64,000 bases of DNA from positions 12,727,303 through 12,791,302 of the forward strand of contig CM063257.1 of the NCBI GenBank assembly GCA_032158295.1, read 5' to 3'. A program made the translations under genes and the position numbers. The DNA comes from Pycnopodia helianthoides. Taxonomy: Eukaryota; Echinodermata; Asteroidea; Forcipulatida; Asteriidae. Of the stretch, positions 59,291-64,000 are shown one piece after another. The notes beneath the pieces are model-generated. The model did no database searches, was not told where the DNA came from, and saw nothing but the letters and a program-made list of their open reading frames with translations. Positions within the stretch are counted from its first letter, which is position 1, and each line of letters opens with the position of its first letter.

Positions 59291-59715
59291 GTGATTATAG
59301 AGGATTGGTAGAGCTGACAAAAAAAAGTCGCAGGCGATGTTCACGTTTTGGGTGTTCAATCATACATGAAATAACCAATTTGTGAACAATTGAGCTTAAT
59401 CCGCTGTGTGAGTTAGGAGCAAACAAATTAAAAACCACGCGCTTTTTTTTTGGGGGGGGGGGCAATTAGACACAATGTTTATTATTTTAGTTGTAACAAC
59501 TTAAATCAGCTTTATATGCGTGTTTTTGTTGTTGTCTTTCTTTTTTTTTCTTTTTAGGTTTTCAGATAGTTTTCTTCGATATAACTTTATTTCAGAGCGT
59601 AATATCTCACAGAAAAAGAAAAAAATAACAATAAAAATACACAAATCAGTATTTTATCATACTAAACTTTTAACCATTATGATGTTATCCCCATCAATCA
59701 TGTATAATACCTTTA
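59291..59715 (+). mobile_element. MITE of the AGGTATTATACAGGA family, in the last receptor intron
   Basis: The head (TTATAGAGGATTGGTAGAGC) and the tail (TATAATACCTTTAA) resemble the 55717-55997 copy. The body shares the motifs 'catgaaataac' and 'gagttaggagcaaa'. It is diverged and carries a G-run and a T-rich middle. Confidence 0.6.
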
Positions 59716-59834
59716 ACATTGTTATATTATTTGGTTGTACCCATACACCGATGTGTGTAAAAGCACAACTACTCAGTACATTCACCGAGTCCTGTGAACA
59801 AAAATAAAAGAATAAAAATCCACAGTCAAATTTC

Positions 59835-59945
59835 CCAGGTGGGAATCTACCTTTTTCCATTCTAGAAAAAAGGTCTTTCCAACTAGACCACGGAGATTGT
59901 CCGGTAGCTAGATACAAACGTATTCACCACTAGATCATCGACCTC
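59835..59945 (-). mobile_element. Possible degenerate tRNA-derived SINE in the last receptor intron
   Basis: On the minus strand there is an A-box-like GATCTAGTGGTGAA followed by a B-box-like GATTCCCACCTGGG about 85 bases later. The arrangement resembles a SINE head that has lost its tRNA fold. No second copy was seen in the window. Confidence 0.3.
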
Positions 59946-60555
59946 ACCCAAGCGATGAAAGGCTAAGTAGTGAAGACACCTGCACCTTAAAGGAAGACCA
60001 TTACACTTACCACTTGAAAGGTGGTATGAAACGGTGTTACGAAAGCACTATCAGGTTAGGACAGTTAACTAAGCACTACATTGACTAGAACAGACAACCC
60101 ACAAAGGGTAAACGTGCCTGTTAGTAAACATGGGTGTTTACGCAGTGGTGTGAACTAAGGCTCAATGGCAATTGACATCATGATTATATGAATCTAGTAG
60201 ATTTATGTCAAAAAAAGTACATTTTGACAGATGGGTTTTAAAGTTCTTTGTTGAAGTTATTAATTTGTTTATGAAAAATGCCTGAAATAAAGCGACTAAC
60301 ACGCTAAGCCAAAAGGCCCATACGGACATTGTGGAGAACCTGGTGAAGGAATGTTCAGTTTTATATGTGGGGAAAGTCCCCTAAATCAAATAATAATATT
60401 TTGGGAGGCTAATCATCCTCACTAGCAGTTAATCAACTGAGTTGCGAAAGACTCAGTTACAACGTGCTCAAAACGCAGGCATGAAAGGGCGCCTTAGGCA
60501 GCTAGCCACATCAAACCCATAGAATGAACACGGAGCACTGCCAAAGATCCAAAGT

Positions 60556-60733
60556 TTTGTTGTTGTTGTTGTTTGTTTTGTTCTCAAAAACTGAAGGGCC
60601 CGTTGAAAAACCCTTGTGGCATAGGAGAGAACCAGCACACAACTCAACTGACTCAATATGACCTCAGCTGGGATTCGAACCAGGGCCACTTTGGTGAGAA
60701 TCGAGCATTTTACGCACTACGCTACCCGGGGAA
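60556..60733 (-). mobile_element. tRNA-derived SINE in the last receptor intron
   Basis: The minus strand begins CCCCGGGTAGCGTAGTGCG (A box) and continues to GGTTCGAATCCC (B box). After these comes a non-tRNA body with GAGTCAGTTGAGTTG and GTTCTCTCCT. The body continues past the point where a tRNA would end and the acceptor stem does not close, so this is a SINE rather than a tRNA gene. Confidence 0.65.
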
Positions 60734-60950
60734 ACCCAAGTATTAATCGGATTCGGACTTGAAACGGGTTGTTGTGACTTAAAATCCAATCCACATGCGC
60801 CTAATTCGTTCTATGGTGGATATTGAAACCAAAGCCCACAGAAGTGGCAATTTTCTCCAGTTTGATTCCCCACTTGCCCAGAAAACAAAACCAGGTCATC
60901 ATCCCATTAATGTCAGTTAGGTAGGCTGATCTAGCGGTTAAGAAACTTAC

Positions 60951-61034
60951 AGTTTCTCCAAGCTGACAAGATCAGTTAGGGCGCCGCCATCGACGTAGAC
61001 AGGGTCGTCGTTTGGTTGATCTCTGATAAGAACC
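60951..61034 (-). CDS. LRR exon of the same receptor (84 bases, 28 residues)
   Basis: Acceptor TTCAG lies just upstream of 61034 and the donor GTAAGT follows 60951. The exon reads as one leucine-rich repeat, beginning VLIRDQPNDDPVYV and ending GALTDLVSLEKL. It starts with one base and ends with two, so it is a symmetric phase-2 exon like other LGR repeat exons. Its last codon, CT plus the first base of the 58023-59238 exon, gives Leu and leads directly into the YVDDYRLCC hinge, as in the C-terminal repeat of this receptor class. It has four more residues than the usual 24, apparently in the Asn-Asp-Asp-Pro region. The intron to the final exon is 1712 bases. Confidence 0.88.
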
Positions 61035-61098
61035 CTGAAGAGAAAGACTAATGTTATAACTTGAACTACTCTATTACTTAAAAGTACACATGTCCTTC

Positions 61099-61297
61099 TT
61101 AAAGGGGCTATGTCGTCATGATCAAAGTAGGCCTGGGGCTGTGCATGGTATTATGAACGAACCTAAACTCAGTTACAGCACGCATGCGCGCTTTCTCCAT
61201 GATACAGAGGAATGGCGCGTATGCAGTAACTGGGCGAGTATCCATGATTTCACGTGCAGCCAAAGGCCTAATTTGATCATGACGACACATCCGATTT
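61099..61297. mobile_element. Foldback MITE, TTAAAGGGGC / TCGTCATGATCAAAG family
   Basis: The left arm has TTAAAGGGGC then GTCGTCATGATCAAA. The right arm has TTTGATCATGACGAC, its reverse complement, with a decayed tip. Length is about 199 bases. It lies in the receptor intron between 61035 and 62863. The copy at 17433-17740 is about the same size once its nested insert is removed. Confidence 0.75.
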
Positions 61298-62360
61298 TTA
61301 TGTCAATTGTCAAGACAAATAGAGAACATAAACAATAGGCGTCTGTAACTTTCTATGCAGTATTATTTTTTTGCTCCCAAAATGTAGAAAACATTTTTAT
61401 CGTCAATAACCAAATAACGATGTAGAACATTTTCCCCCTGAAAAAAATGTGAATATATAGAGACTGGTACAAACATGAGTATTTCACTAAAAAGAAAGCA
61501 TGTCATAAAAAACCTCGCTACAAAGCAGTCGATTATACTGTGTTTATTAGTTGCTGTTATAGTTACACAGGGTAGAGTTATCAGTAACGTAACTGCTATC
61601 CCTAAGAATCATGTAAATAATCAGTGAACATAAAATAGCAACAATAAAAATAAAACTATTAAAATACAAAGCAACAAAGAAAAACCCATAATCAAACACA
61701 CAAATCTCAGAATCAAAGAAACTTAATAACAAGTTGGCTGAAGAGAAAAGTTATAAAAATACTACACAAATAAACCTAATACGTGAACATGCACAAAGGA
61801 TCACACCATACGCAATGCAGTTACAAGCAAATCAGGCAAATGTAGGGGTCAATATAACATAAAAGCAAGATGTATTAAACAGAAGCCAGTAACCTTCGGC
61901 AAGATATAATGGCTAACTAACAGTCAGAGCAGTACAAAGTTACCGAATAAAATATAATGAATATTGTATATTACCTTCAGAAGGACCACATAAAACGACA
62001 GGTATTAGGTATTATTCAGTCAAAGCAACTCACGGATATTGACATTTGAAACAAGACGTTATCGGAAATCAAAAGCAAAAAAGGAATTAATGATTAGATA
62101 TCAACAACATTCAGGAATGAACTTTAAATTCGCTGTGATAGACCAATGTACGAACCATTCATTGAAAATGTGACGTCATCCAACGTGTTTGGATTTTAAC
62201 AAAAAACTGCACTTGAAGGGTAATCAAAATACAATGGCATTTCACACCAAATGGTCATAATTTTAAAGCCTTGTAATTTTGTTTCCAACTGCACAAGGAC
62301 TCTGTGTAAAATTGGGAAATGAGTGGATCAAAACAATGACTTCGACTTCGGAGCTCCCTC

Positions 62361-62707
62361 TTAAAGGCCCTGTACACTATTGGTAAGATCGAAAAACACA
62401 ATGTTCACAGATTCACACATAACTTACATGATTTAAAGTAAGTAATGGTAGAAAGGGTTCCTTAAAATATTTCTACCTAAAATGCTATCGTTTCTGAGAA
62501 ACGAGTAAAACAACAGTAATTATCGCGCGCGATAATTTGAAAAAAAAAAAGAAAACACAAAAGATCTCTTTTCATTATTTTCTCGTGACCTCAATGACCA
62601 ATTGAGCTTAAACTTTCACAGGTTTGTTTGTTCATGCATATATGTTTAATCGCACAAAATGTGGACACTGATATTGAGCTGTTACCAAAAGTGTACAATA
62701 CCTTTAA
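62361..62707 (-). mobile_element. TTAAAGG foldback MITE (GTACACTATTGG family)
   Basis: The element is 347 bases, runs from TTAAAGGCCC to CCTTTAA, and is flanked or ended by TTAA. It is the inverted equivalent of 18305-18651, also 347 bases, with a third copy at 6031-6381. It sits in the receptor intron. It contains a perfect CGCGCGATAA-type central segment and no coding potential. Confidence 0.85.
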
Positions 62708-62863
62708 CAAAACAAATCAATAAAAACATTATCGTGACGAAGTGATAAAACAAACATTGAGCGAAACAATATGCAAAGATACACAACATCACTTATTAAT
62801 ACACAAACTATACAAACTGCGAATTTGAAATTGGTATAAATAGAAAAGAAAACGCATTCTTAC

Positions 62864-62935
62864 AAAGTTTTCAAACTACCGAGGCCCTGAAAAGCAAGGG
62901 ATTTTATTCTCCGAAGTGGAACATCCATTGCAATC
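62864..62935 (-). CDS. LRR exon of the same receptor (72 bases, 24 residues)
   Basis: This is a standard LGR-type exon encoding one repeat: 72 bases, acceptor TTTTACAG before 62935 and donor GTAAGA after 62864. It reads IAMDVPLRRI followed by KSLAFQGLGSLKTL, with the hydrophobic spacing of an LRR (I..LAFQGL.SL..L). It enters and leaves in phase 2, and its trailing TT plus the leading G of the 60951-61034 exon gives Leu. It is too short to be noticed by length alone; exon size, phase and repeat pattern identify it. Confidence 0.87.
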
Positions 62936-63202
62936 CTGTAAAACAAACAAGCGCACACACGTAACTGTTAGAGAAGTTTCTGAATTATCAGACTCATTTA
63001 TGTATAGCACCTTACAAGGAGACTGCTCTTTATTCCAACACCCATATGTTCCGACAACCCACTTCGTGATTTACAAACTACGGTTTGGGTACGGGTTAGG
63101 GTTAGGGTTGGGAAAACACACTTGGGGTGTCCGAACATAGGGGGTGTCGGCAACCATTGCCAGAAAAAGAAAAGAGTGGTAAAAAGACCACGGTCCAATG
63201 TA

Positions 63203-63552
63203 CACTGTTAAAAATGTCCGTAAATTTACGGACTCCGTAAAGTGAAATATTCCGTATTTTCGCCGTAATTTTACGGACTTTCCGTAAAGGTAAATATTAA
63301 TTATGCTAATTAGCGTAATTACAATCAACCACATTTGCCCAAATACCTACACATAATATAGTACATGTAAGTACATACTGTTGTTTCACCTACAACCGTG
63401 TACACATGTACAAACTCGTGTTAAGGTTGATTGTAATTACGCTAATTACCATAATTAATATTTGCATTTACAGAAAATCCGTAAAATTACGGCGAAAATA
63501 CGGAATATTTCACTTTACGGAGTCCGTAAATTTACGGACATTTTTAACAGTG
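63203..63552. mobile_element. 350-base foldback MITE with 128-base arms and TA duplication
   Basis: The left arm 63203-63330 and right arm 63425-63552 are near-perfect inverted repeats, starting CACTGTTAAAAATGTCCG and ending CGGACATTTTTAACAGTG. TA dinucleotides at 63201-63202 and 63553-63554 flank them, as for Tc1/mariner-type insertions. Within the arms the motif CCGTAA/TTACGG recurs several times. The 94-base centre is non-coding. The element lies in the receptor intron between 62936 and 63953. Confidence 0.92.
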
Positions 63553-63953
63553 TACCTCATGCATTGACGTCATCATGCCGCCATCTTAGAGGCAAAAAGA
63601 TGACGTAACAATGGAAAACGCACATCTAAGTACGCGCGGCGCACAGAATCGGCCAAAGAGTAATTTTATGTTGACCTCTAGCCAAAGGCGCCCTACTCAA
63701 TGTTCAAAATGTACATTGCATAGAGCTGCTTAAGCAGGATATTTAGCATATGGGAGCAAGATACCAGACGCAAATGGTCCTTGTCACATGGTTCTTTTGT
63801 TGGTGACCTAATTGTGCAAAAGCAGCTCAGCTTCAATGAGCCTTAAGGGCATATCAAATCCAACATATATAAAGCAACAGCCATGGAGTCAGAAAGCAAC
63901 ACCTGTTTTGCAGTTGGTTTTAGTTAGTAATACATAACAAATAGGTCACTCAC

Positions 63954-64000
63954 ATGGTTTCCAACTTGCTGAGCGAAGAGAAGGAATCAGCCTCCATAGT
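63954..64000 (-). CDS. Partial LRR exon of the same receptor, cut by the window edge
   Basis: The minus strand reads TMEADSFSSLSKLET, then AT and the donor GTGAGT at 63948-63953. The AT joins the first G of the next exon to give Met. This is the second half of a 24-residue leucine-rich repeat. Its start, the earlier repeats, any LDLa module and the signal peptide lie beyond position 64000. The frame (ACT at the edge) is consistent with the downstream exons: the four pieces total 1419 bases, exactly 473 codons with the stop. Confidence 0.83.

Noticed and set aside
60660..60733. Functional tRNA gene
   Set aside because: A and B boxes are present, but the acceptor stem does not close and the similarity continues into a SINE body.

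Overview
This looks like an intron- and repeat-rich stretch of an invertebrate animal genome. It has no operons and no compact genes. Two things point to an echinoderm, probably a starfish: a dense population of short TTAAAGG...CCTTTAA foldback elements, of a kind I associate with sea-star assemblies, and an LRR-containing G-protein-coupled receptor of the relaxin-receptor/GRL101 type. The species assignment is inference. Nothing in the window names the organism.

Only one host gene can be supported. It lies on the minus strand at the right end (64000 down to about 57690) and continues beyond the window. Four exons fit together in one frame through phase-2 introns: a partial LRR exon (63954-64000), a 72-base LRR exon (62864-62935), an 84-base LRR exon (60951-61034), and a large final exon (58023-59238) that encodes the hinge, all seven membrane helices and the cytoplasmic tail. 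The visible coding part is 472 residues. It is a type-C leucine-rich-repeat receptor whose DRY arginine is a cysteine.

The other 57 kb is a transposon and satellite landscape. Cut-and-paste leftovers (MITEs) are the main class, with about ten families recognisable from repeated copies or from paired inverted arms. Several are nested: 1985-3530, 17433-17740 and 18045-18678. One tiny element (17521-17633) has a perfect 9-base target duplication, and one 350-base element (63203-63552) has 128-base arms flanked by TA. A 2.1 kb element (48926-51014) carries related tandem repeats just inside both ends. Retroelement relics include the GIY-YIG endonuclease end of a Penelope-like element with two stops (39735-40267) and a hammerhead-ribozyme-like core downstream, a foldback copy of related end sequence (39169-39514), two non-LTR retrotransposon ORF2 C-terminal relics (about 7340-7890 minus, 47717-47920 plus), and at least three families of tRNA-derived SINEs.

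Tandem repeats include a 65-base satellite (about 13 units, 30396-31245), a 50-base palindrome-bearing satellite (29231-29360), a 29-base satellite (37200-37316), a long TTTG array (14890-15590) and several trinucleotide or AT-rich arrays. Most long open frames outside the receptor are translations of these arrays and are not genes. No tRNA, rRNA, CRISPR or bacterial-type feature was seen.
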